Positions 9,283 to 18,346 of a DNA stretch of 64,000 nucleotides are shown here, in pieces. Below the pieces are notes generated by a model. It did no database searches. It was not told where the DNA came from and saw only the letters and a list, made by a program, of their open reading frames with translations. Source of the stretch: an uncultured Candidatus Entotheonella sp. (GTDB taxonomy: Bacteria > Tectomicrobia > Entotheonellia > Entotheonellales > Entotheonellaceae); contig OX639990.1 of the NCBI GenBank assembly GCA_951828535.1, positions 1,103,300-1,167,299 on the forward strand. The letters are read 5' to 3'. Positions within the stretch are counted from its first letter, which is position 1, and each line of letters starts with the position of its first letter. Made by a program: the position numbers and the translations under genes.

Positions 9283-10140
9283 TCAATCTTCGGCAGGCAA
9301 TTCTGCGGGCGGGTCAACCTCACTCGAGGCCGTGACGGCAACCGCGGATTCGACAGCCGCCTCGGGCTGGGCGGCCTCAGCCTGAGCGTCCGCGGGGCTC
9401 AATTCCTCCTGCGGCGGCGTCGAGACAGCGCTTTCCTCTTCCGGCGAAGCGGCCTGACGCTCATGTATCCCCTCGATCGCGGCCTGCGCAATTTGCGAGG
9501 TCATCAGTCGAATGGCGCGGATCGCATCGTCATTGCCTGGAATGACGTAGTCGATGTCATCCGGGTTGCAATTGGTATCGACGATCGCAACCGTCGGAAT
9601 ACCGAGTTTCTTGGCTTCACTAATGGCGATCTTTTCTTTCTTGCAATCAATAACGAAAAGGGCGCCCGGCAGGGCTTCCATCGACTTGATGCCGCCCAGC
9701 AACTTCTCAAGCTTGTCGGCCTTCTTTTGCAACTGCAACACTTCTTTCTTGGGCAGGCTCTCCCACATGCCCATTTCCTGCATGTGCTCAAATTCTTTGA
9801 GTCGCCCGAGGCTGTTCTTAATCGTCGAAAAATTCGTCAGCATGCCACCCAGCCAACGTTGATTCACATAATGCTGCTGAGCGCGCGTCGCCTCACTGCC
9901 TACGATGTCCTGCGCCTGCTTCTTCGTGCCGACGAACAGGATGTGGGCCCCACGCGATGTTGTGCGGCGAACGAAGTCGCATGCCTCGCCAAAACGCTCT
10001 AACGTCTGTTGTAGATCAACGACATAGATACCGTTCCGCGCCCCGAAGATATACCGCTTCATTTTCGGGTTCCAGCGATTTGTCTGATGCCCGAAGTGCG
10101 CCCCGGACTCTAATAATTGTCGGATGGTAATTGTTGCCAA
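9283..10140 (-). CDS. rpsB: 30S ribosomal protein S2 with acidic C-terminal tail
   Basis: 285 residues from a TTG start. The TTG at 10140 gives [20 protein letters not shown], the family start, and lies eight bases after GGAGG. A GTG at 10149 in the same frame overlaps that ribosome-binding site and is unlikely. Conserved segments include [34 protein letters not shown] and the [10 protein letters not shown] end of the core. The last 60 or so residues are a tail rich in Ala, Glu, Pro and Ser that is not part of the S2 fold. It is followed by tsf, the usual partner. Confidence 0.96.
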   Translation of the reverse strand: MATITIRQLLESGAHFGHQTNRWNPKMKRYIFGARNGIYVVDLQQTLERFGEACDFVRRTTSRGAHILFVGTKKQAQDIVGSEATRAQQHYVNQRWLGGMLTNFSTIKNSLGRLKEFEHMQEMGMWESLPKKEVLQLQKKADKLEKLLGGIKSMEALPGALFVIDCKKEKIAISEAKKLGIPTVAIVDTNCNPDDIDYVIPGNDDAIRAIRLMTSQIAQAAIEGIHERQAASPEEESAVSTPPQEELSPADAQAEAAQPEAAVESAVAVTASSEVDPPAELPAED

Positions 10141-10223
10141 AAGGTTCACCTCCTCCTGTGCCTGGCCCCAGCACGGGTCAACTGTGCAACACTGCCATGG
10201 CAGCCGGTGCAGCGCTCGTTGCC

Positions 10224-10619
10224 TTAGCGTTTGGAGTATTGAAAACGCTTGCGCGCTTTCTTCTGTCCATACTTTTTCCGTTCCTTGATGCGTGAATCAC
10301 GCGTCAGAAAACCCGCTTGCTTCAGTATCGGTCGAAACGTCGCATCCAGATGCAACAGACTCTTGGCGATGCCGTGCCGGATCGCGCTGGCCTGCCCGGA
10401 CACGCCGCCGCCGCGTACAGTGATGTAGGCGTCATACTGACCAAGGGTGTTGGTGAGTTTGAGGGGAGACTCAATGGAGGTCTTGTGGGTTTCAAGCGGG
10501 AAGTAATCCTCGAACGGGCGGCGATTGATGGAAATCTTGCCGTCCCCAGCCATAAGCCATACACGGGCAATCGCGGACTTGCGTTTGCCCGTGTCGTAGT
10601 AGCGAAACTGTTCTGCCAT
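10224..10619 (-). CDS. rpsI: 30S ribosomal protein S9
   Basis: 131 residues. The start at 10619 ([20 protein letters not shown]) has GGAG a few bases upstream and matches the family; an upstream in-frame start adds 13 unrelated residues. Conserved segments are [33 protein letters not shown], and the basic C-terminus [17 protein letters not shown] that reaches tRNA in the P site. It follows rplM by 64 bases, the universal L13-S9 pair. Confidence 0.97.
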   Translation of the reverse strand: MAEQFRYYDTGKRKSAIARVWLMAGDGKISINRRPFEDYFPLETHKTSIESPLKLTNTLGQYDAYITVRGGGVSGQASAIRHGIAKSLLHLDATFRPILKQAGFLTRDSRIKERKKYGQKKARKRFQYSKR

Positions 10620-10683
10620 ACCCTCTCCAAAACCGTGTGGCATCAAATGAACTGCCAAGCGCCATCCGCCTGGCAGACAATAC

Positions 10684-11115
10684 TCAACTAATGTCCAAGG
10701 GCTGCGGCTGCTGGCTCGCGTGCGGATGCGTGGGCGTGGGATACACCTTCAGCTTGCGATACATGGCCCGCCCCAGTTTGGTTTTCGGGAGCATGCCCCG
10801 CACCGCCAACTCGAGGAGCCGCTTGGGCTTACGCTGATGCATCTTCTCGGCGGTCACTTCCCGAAACCCTCCGGGGTACCCGGTGTGCCAGCGATACAGC
10901 TTTTGCGCCCATTTCTTACCCGTCAGAACGACCTTGTCCGCATTCACAACGACGACGTAATCGCCCGTATCAACGTGGGGTGTATAGATGGGTTTGTGCT
11001 TGCCGCGAAGAATCTTCGCCACCTCACAGGCGAGTCGGCCCAAGACTTTGTTCTCTGCATCAACGACGTACCAACTATGAGTGACGTCTTCCTTACGAAT
11101 GGAGACTGTCCGCAT
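10684..11115 (-). CDS. rplM: 50S ribosomal protein L13
   Basis: 143 residues from ATG 11115, which has GGAG about nine bases upstream. The core motifs are present: [45 protein letters not shown] and [22 protein letters not shown]. The last dozen residues ([14 protein letters not shown]) form a slightly extended tail. A strong promoter lies just upstream, so rplM-rpsI can be transcribed as its own unit. Confidence 0.97.
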   Translation of the reverse strand: MRTVSIRKEDVTHSWYVVDAENKVLGRLACEVAKILRGKHKPIYTPHVDTGDYVVVVNADKVVLTGKKWAQKLYRWHTGYPGGFREVTAEKMHQRKPKRLLELAVRGMLPKTKLGRAMYRKLKVYPTPTHPHASQQPQPLDIS

Positions 11116-11169
11116 GATTGCAACTCCGTACCGTGAAATATGGCTGTGCCTTGCAAAACGCAAGGCACC

Positions 11170-11198
11170 AAGATAGATAGCCGGGCAATCTTTGTCAA
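11170..11198 (-). promoter_or_regulatory. Sigma-70-type promoter for rplM-rpsI
   Basis: On the minus strand TTGACA (11198-11193) is followed after 17 bases by TATCTT (11175-11170). The -35 is perfect and the spacing ideal. The predicted transcript starts about 50 bases before the rplM start codon. This is a sequence match only. Confidence 0.7.
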
Positions 11199-11226
11199 GA
11201 CAACGCCAACCCTCGGCGATCCCCAA

Positions 11227-11610
11227 TCAATAGAGAAACTGCGGGGAAGCATCGAACGCCGCCGGCACGTGTACCACCTCTGGCGCCGTATCCGGCGGGC
11301 AGGTGACTGCCACCACGTCAAACCGCAGTTCGGTATCTCGTACTTGGTGTTCCTGGACGTAGGCCATCGCGACGTGCACGATCTTCGCCTGCTTTTGTCT
11401 GGTGACCATCGCTTGCGGCGCGCCGAAGTCCGTTCGACTCTTGGTCTTGACTTCGACAAAGACCAACGCCGAACCGTCCCAGGCAATGATGTCGATCTCG
11501 CCCTGCTTGCAACGGTAATTTCGTTGCTGGATGCGATAGCCAAGACGTTTCAGATAATCGACGGCTATCTGCTCACCCTGCGCACCGCGTCTCAGGCGCC
11601 ACTTGGTCAT
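11227..11610 (-). CDS. yraN: UPF0102 family endonuclease-like protein YraN
   Basis: 127 residues of the UPF0102 family, a small PD-(D/E)xK-fold protein of uncertain role found beside rnhB in many bacteria. The motif set is clear: G-x-x-GE-x-xAxxYL near the N-terminus (AQGEQIAVDYLKRLGYRI), RNYRCKQGEIDIIAWD with the Asp, and LVFVEVKTKS with the ExK pair. It overlaps rnhB by four bases (ATGA), so it is translationally coupled. Confidence 0.9.
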   Translation of the reverse strand: MTKWRLRRGAQGEQIAVDYLKRLGYRIQQRNYRCKQGEIDIIAWDGSALVFVEVKTKSRTDFGAPQAMVTRQKQAKIVHVAMAYVQEHQVRDTELRFDVVAVTCPPDTAPEVVHVPAAFDASPQFLY

Positions 11611-12257
11611 GAATCGGCCTTGCCGGAAGCTGGTGCCGGATCGAGCACACCGCGAAAACTGAGCCGATGAATGGCACAGGGGCCCTGGGCGCGCAGGCGC
11701 GCGTAATGATCACGAGTGGGATAGCCCTTATGCCGCGCAAAACCGTAAGCAGGATAACGCTTGCCATAAGCCACCATCATACGGTCACGCGTCACCTTGG
11801 CGATCACGGATGCGGCGGCAATGGAGGCGCAGGAAGCATCGCCGCGCACAATGGGGCGTTGATCGATGGCGGTCGACAGCGATATCGGGCCGTCAATCAG
11901 CAGCAGATCGGGAACCCTCGCAAGTTGCCTCACCGCACGCAACATGGCTTCCTTTGTCGCCCACAGGATGTGATGCCGGTCAATCAGCCGGTGCGACACA
12001 ACGCCGACACCATACGCCATAGTTGTACGCAAGATAAGCCGGTAAACCGCCTCTCGCTGGCGCTCCGTCAGACGCTTCGAGTCCTGCAGCCCTGGAACGT
12101 CATGTGCGGAAGGAAGGCACACGGCAGCGGCAACCACCGGACCCGCCAGCGGTCCGCGCCCTGCTTCATCAATGCCGGCGATGGTGCGATACCCTGCCTG
12201 ACGTGCCTCCTGTTCGAACGGCAAGTGAGACACGCCGGAGATGTCGCGCTGGGCCAT
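11607..12257 (-). CDS. rnhB: Ribonuclease HII
   Basis: 216 residues; removes RNA from RNA-DNA hybrids, including single misinserted ribonucleotides. Catalytic residues are seen in GIDEAGRGPLAGPV (Asp, Glu), LLIDGP (Asp) and the later GDASCASIAAASVIAKVTRDR (Asp). The GRG motif that recognises the RNA-DNA junction is intact. It lies 11 bases downstream of rplS, the common rplS-rnhB order. Confidence 0.96.
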   Translation of the reverse strand: MAQRDISGVSHLPFEQEARQAGYRTIAGIDEAGRGPLAGPVVAAAVCLPSAHDVPGLQDSKRLTERQREAVYRLILRTTMAYGVGVVSHRLIDRHHILWATKEAMLRAVRQLARVPDLLLIDGPISLSTAIDQRPIVRGDASCASIAAASVIAKVTRDRMMVAYGKRYPAYGFARHKGYPTRDHYARLRAQGPCAIHRLSFRGVLDPAPASGKADS

Positions 12258-12268
12258 GCACCGGATCC

Positions 12269-12619
12269 TCAGACGCGCGTGCGACGCTCTTTGATGCGCG
12301 CCGCTTTGCCCCTCAGTTTGCGTAGGTAAAACAGCTTGGCGCGGCGAACCCGTCCGCGCCGCACGACTTCAATGCCGTCAATCCTGGGCGAATGCAAAGG
12401 GAAAACTCGCTCCACCCCGATGCCCGAGGAAACCTTGCGCACGGTGAAGGTACGACGAACGCCGCTGCCACTGATGGCAAGCACCACGCCCTGGAACGCC
12501 TGCACGCGCTCGCGGGTGCCCTCAATAATGCGCACCTGCACCCGCACCGTATCGCCGGCACGAAACTCGGGCAGATCGCGCTTCATCTGGGTTTGTTCGA
12601 TATCCATTAACGCATGCAT
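12269..12619 (-). CDS. rplS: 50S ribosomal protein L19
   Basis: 116 residues. Conserved are the [16 protein letters not shown] strand, [15 protein letters not shown], the [21 protein letters not shown] segment and the basic [23 protein letters not shown] end. The length is normal. The ATG at 12619 is used; the one at 12607 (MDIEQTQM) is also possible. It lies 55 bases after the PF09936-type methyltransferase. Confidence 0.97.
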   Translation of the reverse strand: MHALMDIEQTQMKRDLPEFRAGDTVRVQVRIIEGTRERVQAFQGVVLAISGSGVRRTFTVRKVSSGIGVERVFPLHSPRIDGIEVVRRGRVRRAKLFYLRKLRGKAARIKERRTRV

Positions 12620-12674
12620 AACGCTATTTCCTCAACAAAATTTGAAGGGGCCCGGCTCTTCCCATCGCGTCGAC

Positions 12675-13241
12675 TCAACCGAGCAGTCGGTCGAGCATAA
12701 TACCCGCCGCGACCCGTACCGGCAGGTGATTGTATCGGGTACCAACAGCAATGGGAGCCAGGATGTAGTTACAGCCGGCCATCAGCTCGTCCGTAAGTCC
12801 CCACCCCGTCCCCAAAAGCAGCAGGAAAGCCTCCCGCTGCCGCCAAATGATGTCTCGCAGGTCGGCGTACGACGTGCACTGGGGAAACCGCCGTGCATCC
12901 GTTGCAATGGTATGGGGTGCGCTTCCACATCGCCGCGAAATGTCCTGCTCGACCTCCGCAAGGCTGTCGACGATGCAGAGATGCTGCAGCGCCTCGGCGC
13001 GTGTCGAATTATAGGCAGCACCGTATCCTTCGGTCCAGTGAACGATCATCCGACAGGCCAGCTCGCGCTGACGCTGGAACGGCGTCACCACGTAACAGCC
13101 CATGACGCCATACGTCGTGACCAACCGGGCGAGATCGTGCAGGTTGACGGTCGTCAGCGAGGTGGCAATCACCTCGCGGTTCTTGTTATACACGGGAAAA
13201 TGCAACAGCGCGACGAACAACTGAGGGCGGTCATGACTCAT
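12675..13241 (-). CDS. TrmD-associated RNA methyltransferase, SPOUT-like (PF09936 family)
   Basis: 188 residues. It matches the small family of predicted SAM-dependent RNA methyltransferases encoded next to trmD in Deltaproteobacteria and some other lineages. Seen are LFVALLHFPVYNKNREVIAT, TTVNLHDLARLVTTYGV, the C-terminal LLLLGTGWGLTDELM knot-like glycine segment, and NHLPVRVAAGIMLDRLLG. The RNA target is not established. It overlaps the end of trmD by 11 bases, so it is coupled to it. Confidence 0.85.
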   Translation of the reverse strand: MSHDRPQLFVALLHFPVYNKNREVIATSLTTVNLHDLARLVTTYGVMGCYVVTPFQRQRELACRMIVHWTEGYGAAYNSTRAEALQHLCIVDSLAEVEQDISRRCGSAPHTIATDARRFPQCTSYADLRDIIWRQREAFLLLLGTGWGLTDELMAGCNYILAPIAVGTRYNHLPVRVAAGIMLDRLLG

Positions 13242-13977
13242 GCGGGTTCGTTTCTTCGCGGCCGATTTCCCGCAGAATCGCTCGGTCCTGAGGCGTCAGC
13301 GGAACGCGCGCCAACAGGTCCGGACGCCTTTGCAGCGTCGTCTGCAGGGCCTGCTGGTGCCGCCATTCGGCAATCGCGGCGTGGTCTCCAGACAACAGAA
13401 TACCCGGTACGCGGGCGCCGTCAAAGGTTTCCGGCCGCGTGTATTGCGGCCCCTGCAACAGGCCGTTGAAAAACGAATCCTCCTCCACCGATTGGCGATC
13501 TCCTACAACGCCGGGAATCATCCGCCCCACCACGTCCAACACCACCATGGCCGGCAGCTCGCCGCCCGTCAACACGTAATCGCCAATCGAAAGTTCGGCG
13601 TCAATGTAGGGCATGACGCGGGCGTCGATCCCGCTGTAGCGGCCGCAAATGAGCACCACGCATGAATGACCCAGCAAAGTCTTGGCAAATTCCTGATCGA
13701 GCACCCTGCCCTGCGGACTCATCAACATGACGTAAGCCGGGCCAAAGCGTTCCTGCAGCGCCTGAATGCCCGCGACAATCGGCTCCGGCTTCATCACCAT
13801 GCCGGCACCGCCACCGTAGGGGCTGTCGTCGGTTACCCGATGCCGCCCCGAAGCAAAATCGCGCAGGTCATGCACGGTCACGCGCAGGTGCTGGTGCGTC
13901 TGCGCCCGCTGCAGGATGCTCGCCTGCAGGGGTGAGACGAACATGCCGGGAAAAATGGTGAGGATATGAACGTCCAT
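13231..13977 (-). CDS. trmD: tRNA (guanine-N1-)-methyltransferase
   Basis: 248 residues; methylates G37 of tRNAs and so prevents +1 frameshifting. It is a SPOUT knot enzyme. Conserved are HILTIFPGMF, DLRDFASGRHRVTDDSPYGGGAGMVMKPEP, LMSPQGRVLDQEFA, LICGRYSGIDARV and the knot SIGDYVLTGGELPAMVVLDVVGRMIPGV. It lies between rimM and the PF09936 methyltransferase. Confidence 0.97.
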   Translation of the reverse strand: MDVHILTIFPGMFVSPLQASILQRAQTHQHLRVTVHDLRDFASGRHRVTDDSPYGGGAGMVMKPEPIVAGIQALQERFGPAYVMLMSPQGRVLDQEFAKTLLGHSCVVLICGRYSGIDARVMPYIDAELSIGDYVLTGGELPAMVVLDVVGRMIPGVVGDRQSVEEDSFFNGLLQGPQYTRPETFDGARVPGILLSGDHAAIAEWRHQQALQTTLQRRPDLLARVPLTPQDRAILREIGREETNPHES

Positions 13978-13992
13978 CGTGCACGGATCAGT

Positions 13993-14505
13993 TCAGCCGG
14001 GTAGGTTGTGGAGGTACATCGCGCCGCCCTCCAGGTCGATGGTGCGGACAATGTCCTTAAGTGCTGGCACCAGGGTCTCGCGGTCATCATGGCTGACAAC
14101 GTAGACATCGTTGCTGCCGGTGTGAATGATGTCCGTCACGATGCCCAACGCCTGTCCGTCGCCGGCGTACACGGTCAGACCTTCGATTTCAAACCAGTAG
14201 TATTCACCGACGGGCAAGGAAGAAAACCACTGGCACGGGACAAGCACTTCGTAGTCTCGCAGGTGTTCCGCCTCGGATAGGTCTCGACAGCTTTCGATTT
14301 GCACCAGCACCCGGCTATGGGCTATACGCCACGCCAGAATCGTGCATGTCTGAACGGGTGCTGTCTTGTGCCGTATTCGTACCTGCCGTTCGCTGAGTTC
14401 GGGCAGCAGCGCCACGTCGGACACATACGGCAGGAAAACCAACTCGCCCCGAACGCCATGCGGCTTCGTAAAACGACCAATGGCAACGAGCTTTTCGTGC
14501 TCCAT
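13993..14505 (-). CDS. rimM: 16S rRNA processing protein RimM
   Basis: 170 residues; assists maturation of the 30S head and binds S19. The N-terminal domain has AIGRFTKPHGVRGELVFLP, and the PRC-barrel domain begins at EYYWFEIEGLTVY and runs through LGIVTDIIHTGSNDVYVV with a VPALKDIVRTIDLEGG end. Length and position between rpsP and trmD are normal. The small KH-domain gene often found between rpsP and rimM is absent. Confidence 0.95.
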   Translation of the reverse strand: MEHEKLVAIGRFTKPHGVRGELVFLPYVSDVALLPELSERQVRIRHKTAPVQTCTILAWRIAHSRVLVQIESCRDLSEAEHLRDYEVLVPCQWFSSLPVGEYYWFEIEGLTVYAGDGQALGIVTDIIHTGSNDVYVVSHDDRETLVPALKDIVRTIDLEGGAMYLHNLPG

Positions 14506-14538
14506 CCTGCCGTATTCCCTGCCACCGGTTACAGGCGA

Positions 14539-14820
14539 TCAGCTTTCTTCCTCAGACTCCGCTACGGTGCTTCCCGAACCCAACAACCCCTGACGTTTCA
14601 GGATATCGCGCACCGGGTCGGAGGGCTGCGCTCCCCGCGCCAGCCACAGGCGGACTTTGTCTTCCGCCAGCTTCACCTCAGACGGCTCCGTAAGCGGGTT
14701 GTAGGTCCCCAATGTCTCAATGAACCGACCGTCACGCGGCGCCCGCGCGTCGGCTACGATAATACGATAGAAAGGACGCTTCTTGGCGCCCATGCGTTTC
14801 AGGCGAATACGAACAGCCAC
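14539..14820 (-). CDS. rpsP: 30S ribosomal protein S16
   Basis: 93 residues beginning [20 protein letters not shown], followed by [22 protein letters not shown], both highly conserved. The C-terminus carries a short acidic run (VAESEEES). It lies 38 bases downstream of ffh and 33 bases upstream of rimM. Confidence 0.97.
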   Translation of the reverse strand: MAVRIRLKRMGAKKRPFYRIIVADARAPRDGRFIETLGTYNPLTEPSEVKLAEDKVRLWLARGAQPSDPVRDILKRQGLLGSGSTVAESEEES

Positions 14821-14858
14821 TCGAACACCTCATGTTGAAATTGTAAACAGATCACCCC

Positions 14859-16196
14859 TCAAAAGGGTCGTACCATGGGCATTCCCGCCCACTTGCGATG
14901 GCTCTTGCCCTTGCCAGTCACCATGGACTTCATGAGCTTGCGCATCTGACCGAACTGTTTCAGTAAGCGGTTGACGTCCTCCACCCGGGTGCCGCTGCCG
15001 AGGGCGATGCGCTTCCGCCGGTTACCGTTGATCAGGGCCGGGTTACGGCGTTCGACCAAGGTCATGGAACCGATGATGGCCTCAACCTTCTTCAAGTCCT
15101 TCTCGCCGGCCACCGGGAGCTTGGCGCCCTTGAGGCCCGGGATCAATTCCATCAGATTCTCCAGCGGCCCCATCTGCTTGACCTGACGCAATTGGCTTTG
15201 AAAGTCCTCGAGCGTGAAGCTCGCCTGGCGCATCTTCGACTCAAGGTCCGCAACCGATTCGGGGTCGATGGCCTGCTCGGCCCTTTCGATGAGCGTCAAC
15301 ACATCGCCCATGCCGAGGAGCCGCGACGCCATGCGCTCCGGGTGGAAGGCTTCCAAGGCGTCCAGCTTTTCGCCAACCCCGACGAATTGGATGGGCTTGC
15401 CGACCACCGCCTGGATCGACAACGCCGCCCCACCCCGAGCGTCGCCGTCGAGCTTGGTGAGAATCACGCCCTCGATGCTCACCGCCTGGTTGAAAGCCGT
15501 CGCCACGTTGACCGCCTCTTGCCCGGTCATCGCATCGACCACGAGAAACGTGTAGCGGGGATTGGTGGCCGTCTTGATCTCCGCCAGTTCTTGCATCAGC
15601 GTCTCGTCAATCTGCAACCGTCCCGCTGTGTCAATGACGATGGCGTCGGCTTGATGCTGAGGCGCCTCCTCGAAAGCCTGCCGGCAGATATCGACCGGGT
15701 CGCGGGAACCTTGCCGCACCACCACGGGAGTCTGGATCTGCTCCCCGAGCAGGCGCAATTGCTCCATCGCCGCGGGGCGATACACGTCAGCCGCCACCAG
15801 TAAAGGGCGGCGTCCCATGTCCTGCAATTTCCTGGCAAGCTTGGCCGCCGAGGTGGTCTTCCCGGAACCCTGCAAGCCAACCAGAAGGAAGGTGGTCGGC
15901 GGCTGCGACGCCATGGTAAGCGGCGTGTGTTGCGAGCCCATGAGGGTCGTCAATTCGTCCCGGACAATCTTCACCACCTGCTGACCCGGCGTCAGGCTGC
16001 GCATGACTTCCTGCCCGAGGGCCTGCTCACGCACCCGCTGCACAAAGCCCTTGACGACCTGAAAGTTGACGTCCGCTTCCAGAAGCGCCAGCCGGATTTC
16101 GCGCGTCGCCTCCTTGATGTTGGCTTCCGTCAGCTTGCCGCGCCCACGCAGTTGGGAAAAAATGCCGTCGAGTTTTGCCGAAAGGGATTCAAACAT
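14859..16196 (-). CDS. ffh: Signal recognition particle protein Ffh
   Basis: 445 residues; the GTPase that binds signal sequences with 4.5S RNA and targets ribosomes to the membrane. Start 16196 (MFESLSAKLDGIFSQLRG) matches the family N-domain; the frame stays open upstream through the promoter. The G domain shows GLQGSGKTTSAAKLA, VAADVYRPAAMEQL, DTAGRLQ and TKLDGDARGGAAL. The methionine-rich M domain (KQMGPLENLMELIPG to RKLMKSMVTGKGKSHRKW) is complete. Confidence 0.97.
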   Translation of the reverse strand: MFESLSAKLDGIFSQLRGRGKLTEANIKEATREIRLALLEADVNFQVVKGFVQRVREQALGQEVMRSLTPGQQVVKIVRDELTTLMGSQHTPLTMASQPPTTFLLVGLQGSGKTTSAAKLARKLQDMGRRPLLVAADVYRPAAMEQLRLLGEQIQTPVVVRQGSRDPVDICRQAFEEAPQHQADAIVIDTAGRLQIDETLMQELAEIKTATNPRYTFLVVDAMTGQEAVNVATAFNQAVSIEGVILTKLDGDARGGAALSIQAVVGKPIQFVGVGEKLDALEAFHPERMASRLLGMGDVLTLIERAEQAIDPESVADLESKMRQASFTLEDFQSQLRQVKQMGPLENLMELIPGLKGAKLPVAGEKDLKKVEAIIGSMTLVERRNPALINGNRRKRIALGSGTRVEDVNRLLKQFGQMRKLMKSMVTGKGKSHRKWAGMPMVRPF

Positions 16197-16248
16197 GCCG
16201 CGTCCTTGGGTCTCCAAAGGGCCGGGTGAAGTGCCGGGGAACTGGGGA

Positions 16249-16276
16249 ATTATTGTGTTTTCTGGCCCCTTGTCAA
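16249..16276 (-). promoter_or_regulatory. Sigma-70-type promoter for ffh-rpsP operon
   Basis: On the minus strand TTGACA (16276-16271) is separated by 16 bases from AATAAT (16254-16249), which matches five of six -10 positions. The ffh start codon follows about 50 bases downstream. It lies in the 114-base rpe-ffh spacer. Confidence 0.65.
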
Positions 16277-16310
16277 GCGCCGCGGCGCCCTGGCAGGCCA
16301 AACGGCACCC

Positions 16311-16958
16311 CTAGGCAGCCCGCAATGCCTGGATGGCCGCCCCGTAATCCGGCTGTCCGAAGATCGCCGTGCCGGCCACCAGAACGTCAGCCCCGGCAGC
16401 GCAAATCTCGGCAGCGTTATCGGCCTTCACTCCCCCGTCGACTTCGATGGACACCGGCAACCGGCGCTGCTCGATCTGCTCTCTCAGCGCGCGGATTTTG
16501 TCGAGTGTCGCAGGCAAAAAGCGCTGCCCGCCGAAGCCCGGATTCACCGACATCAGGAGCACCATGTGCACCTCAGACAGGATCTCGTCCAGGGCGTGCA
16601 GCGAGGTGGCGGGATTCAAGACGACACTGGCGCGCACCCCGGCATCCTTGATGGACTGGATGGTGCGGTGCAGGTGGCGGCAGGCTTCGACGTGAACCGT
16701 CAGATTGTCACTACCGGCGTCGATGAAATCCGGCAGCAGGGCGTCCGGTTGCTCGACCATCAAATGAACGTCCAACGGCAGTTGGGTAACCGACTTGATG
16801 GCCTTGATCACGGGCGGGCCAATGGTCAGGTTGGGCACGAAATGGCCATCCATCACGTCGACGTGCAACAGGTCGGCCCCGGCGGCCTCAACCTGGGCGA
16901 TCTCCTCACCCAAACGGGTGAAATCCGCCGCCAGTATCGAGGGAGCGATCATCACCAT
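16311..16958 (-). CDS. rpe: Ribulose-phosphate 3-epimerase
   Basis: 215 residues; interconverts ribulose 5-phosphate and xylulose 5-phosphate in the pentose phosphate pathway, whose rpiA partner is at 32389. TIM-barrel motifs are IAPSILAADFTRLGEE, LHVDVMDGHFVPNLTIGP, LDVHLMVEQP, LMSVNPGFGGQRF and VDGGVKADNAAEICAAGADVLVAG. The ATG at 16958 has GAGGAAG just upstream; an ATG six bases later is an alternative. An earlier in-frame start would overlap rsmB. Confidence 0.95.
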   Translation of the reverse strand: MVMIAPSILAADFTRLGEEIAQVEAAGADLLHVDVMDGHFVPNLTIGPPVIKAIKSVTQLPLDVHLMVEQPDALLPDFIDAGSDNLTVHVEACRHLHRTIQSIKDAGVRASVVLNPATSLHALDEILSEVHMVLLMSVNPGFGGQRFLPATLDKIRALREQIEQRRLPVSIEVDGGVKADNAAEICAAGADVLVAGTAIFGQPDYGAAIQALRAA

Positions 16959-16975
16959 ACGGAACTTCCTCAACG

Positions 16976-18346
16976 TTACGAGTTTCGTGCGCAAAAACGG
17001 GCCGCAAAGACGCCCTCGGTGCCATACTGCTCCGGCGTCAGGTCAAGGGTTTCAATAGAGGGAGAATGCCGATCGAGTTCTTTTGGAAGGTCACCGGCCA
17101 CCGCGTCGAGCCGCATATTCGGGTGGCGCTCCAGGAACGTCCGCACCACGTCGCGCGTCTCCTCCGGCTCGTTGGAGCACACACTATACACCATCAACCC
17201 ATCAGCGGCGAGGTAGCGGTGCTGCGCCTCAAGCAGCGCCAACTGCGTGGCTTGCAAGCCCTGCAGATCCTCGGAGCCTTTGCGCCACTTGATGTCAGGA
17301 TGACGGCTCAGCACGCCCAGCCCGGAACACGGCGCATCCACAAGAATACGGTCGAAGACACCCGACCACGGCAGCGGCCCGGTGCTGTCCGACGCCATGG
17401 GCGTGATGCTCGTGAAGCGCAGACGCCGCACGTTGGCATCCAGGAACTGCAAGCGGCTCGCCCGCCCGTCGCAGGCCAAGATCTGCCCAGTGTCGCCCAT
17501 AAGCTGGGCTAAGTGAGTCGTCTTGCCGCCTGGCGCTGCACAGGCATCAAGCACGCGCTGTCCGGGCTGTGCCCGACACAACGGCGCCACCAGCATGGCG
17601 CCTTCGTCCTGAACCTGGAATAAGCCGTCCCGGTAACTCGGCAGCGCGTCCAGGCGACTCGTTCCCTGCACGACCAGCGCCTCTGCCAGCAGACGGGAAG
17701 GCCTGACGAGCCGGAGCCCTTCTTGCACAAGGCGCTGCGCCAAAGCCTGCGGGGTGGTGCGCAACGTGTTGACCCGCAGGGTGACGTCTCGGGGACGATT
17801 ATTCTCGGCGCACAGGGCTTGCGTACGCGCCCAGCCGTAACGGTCCAGCCAACGTTCAACCAGCCATTGCGGATGCGAGTGTGCCACCGCGAGATGCGCT
17901 GTCGGCTGTGTGTCGGCGTCCGGCAGAGCATACGTGGTGTGCCGCCGCAGCAGGGTTCGCAGAACGCCGTTCACCAGACCAGCGACCCCGGCGTGCCCAA
18001 AACGCCGTGCCAACTCCACCGAGGTATGCACCGCCGCGCGAGGTGGGACCTGTTCCATCCACAAGCATTGATAAGCTCCCAGCCTGAGGATGTTGCGAAT
18101 CCAAGGCGTCAGAGAGTCGAGCGGGCGGCTACACGCTTTTGACAACAGCCAATCGATGCGCCCCTGCCAGCGCACCGCGCCGTACACACACGCCGTCACG
18201 AAAGCCCGGTCCCGCCGCTCCAGGGCGTCGTCGTCCAACATCTCGCGCAGCGCCACGTCCGTGTAAGCCTGCTCCGCGTCAATGGCGTGGAGCGCGCGCA
18301 GAGCCGTCTGCCGAGCCGTTCCGCCTCGGGGCTCAGTTTCAGGCAA
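16976..18346 (-). CDS. rsmB: 16S rRNA (cytosine-C5-)-methyltransferase RsmB
   Basis: About 456 residues. An N-terminal NusB-like helical domain (RQTALRALHAIDAEQAY to VNGVLRTLLRR) precedes the SAM-dependent catalytic domain with VLDACAAPGGKTTHLAQL, VDAPCSGLGVLSRHPDIKW (catalytic Cys) and VYSVCSNEPEE (second Cys). It methylates C967 of 16S rRNA. The start is uncertain: a TTG at 18346 lies after AGGGG and overlaps the fmt stop by eight bases, which is the best choice; the frame stays open upstream inside fmt. Confidence 0.93.
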   Translation of the reverse strand: MPETEPRGGTARQTALRALHAIDAEQAYTDVALREMLDDDALERRDRAFVTACVYGAVRWQGRIDWLLSKACSRPLDSLTPWIRNILRLGAYQCLWMEQVPPRAAVHTSVELARRFGHAGVAGLVNGVLRTLLRRHTTYALPDADTQPTAHLAVAHSHPQWLVERWLDRYGWARTQALCAENNRPRDVTLRVNTLRTTPQALAQRLVQEGLRLVRPSRLLAEALVVQGTSRLDALPSYRDGLFQVQDEGAMLVAPLCRAQPGQRVLDACAAPGGKTTHLAQLMGDTGQILACDGRASRLQFLDANVRRLRFTSITPMASDSTGPLPWSGVFDRILVDAPCSGLGVLSRHPDIKWRKGSEDLQGLQATQLALLEAQHRYLAADGLMVYSVCSNEPEETRDVVRTFLERHPNMRLDAVAGDLPKELDRHSPSIETLDLTPEQYGTEGVFAARFCARNS

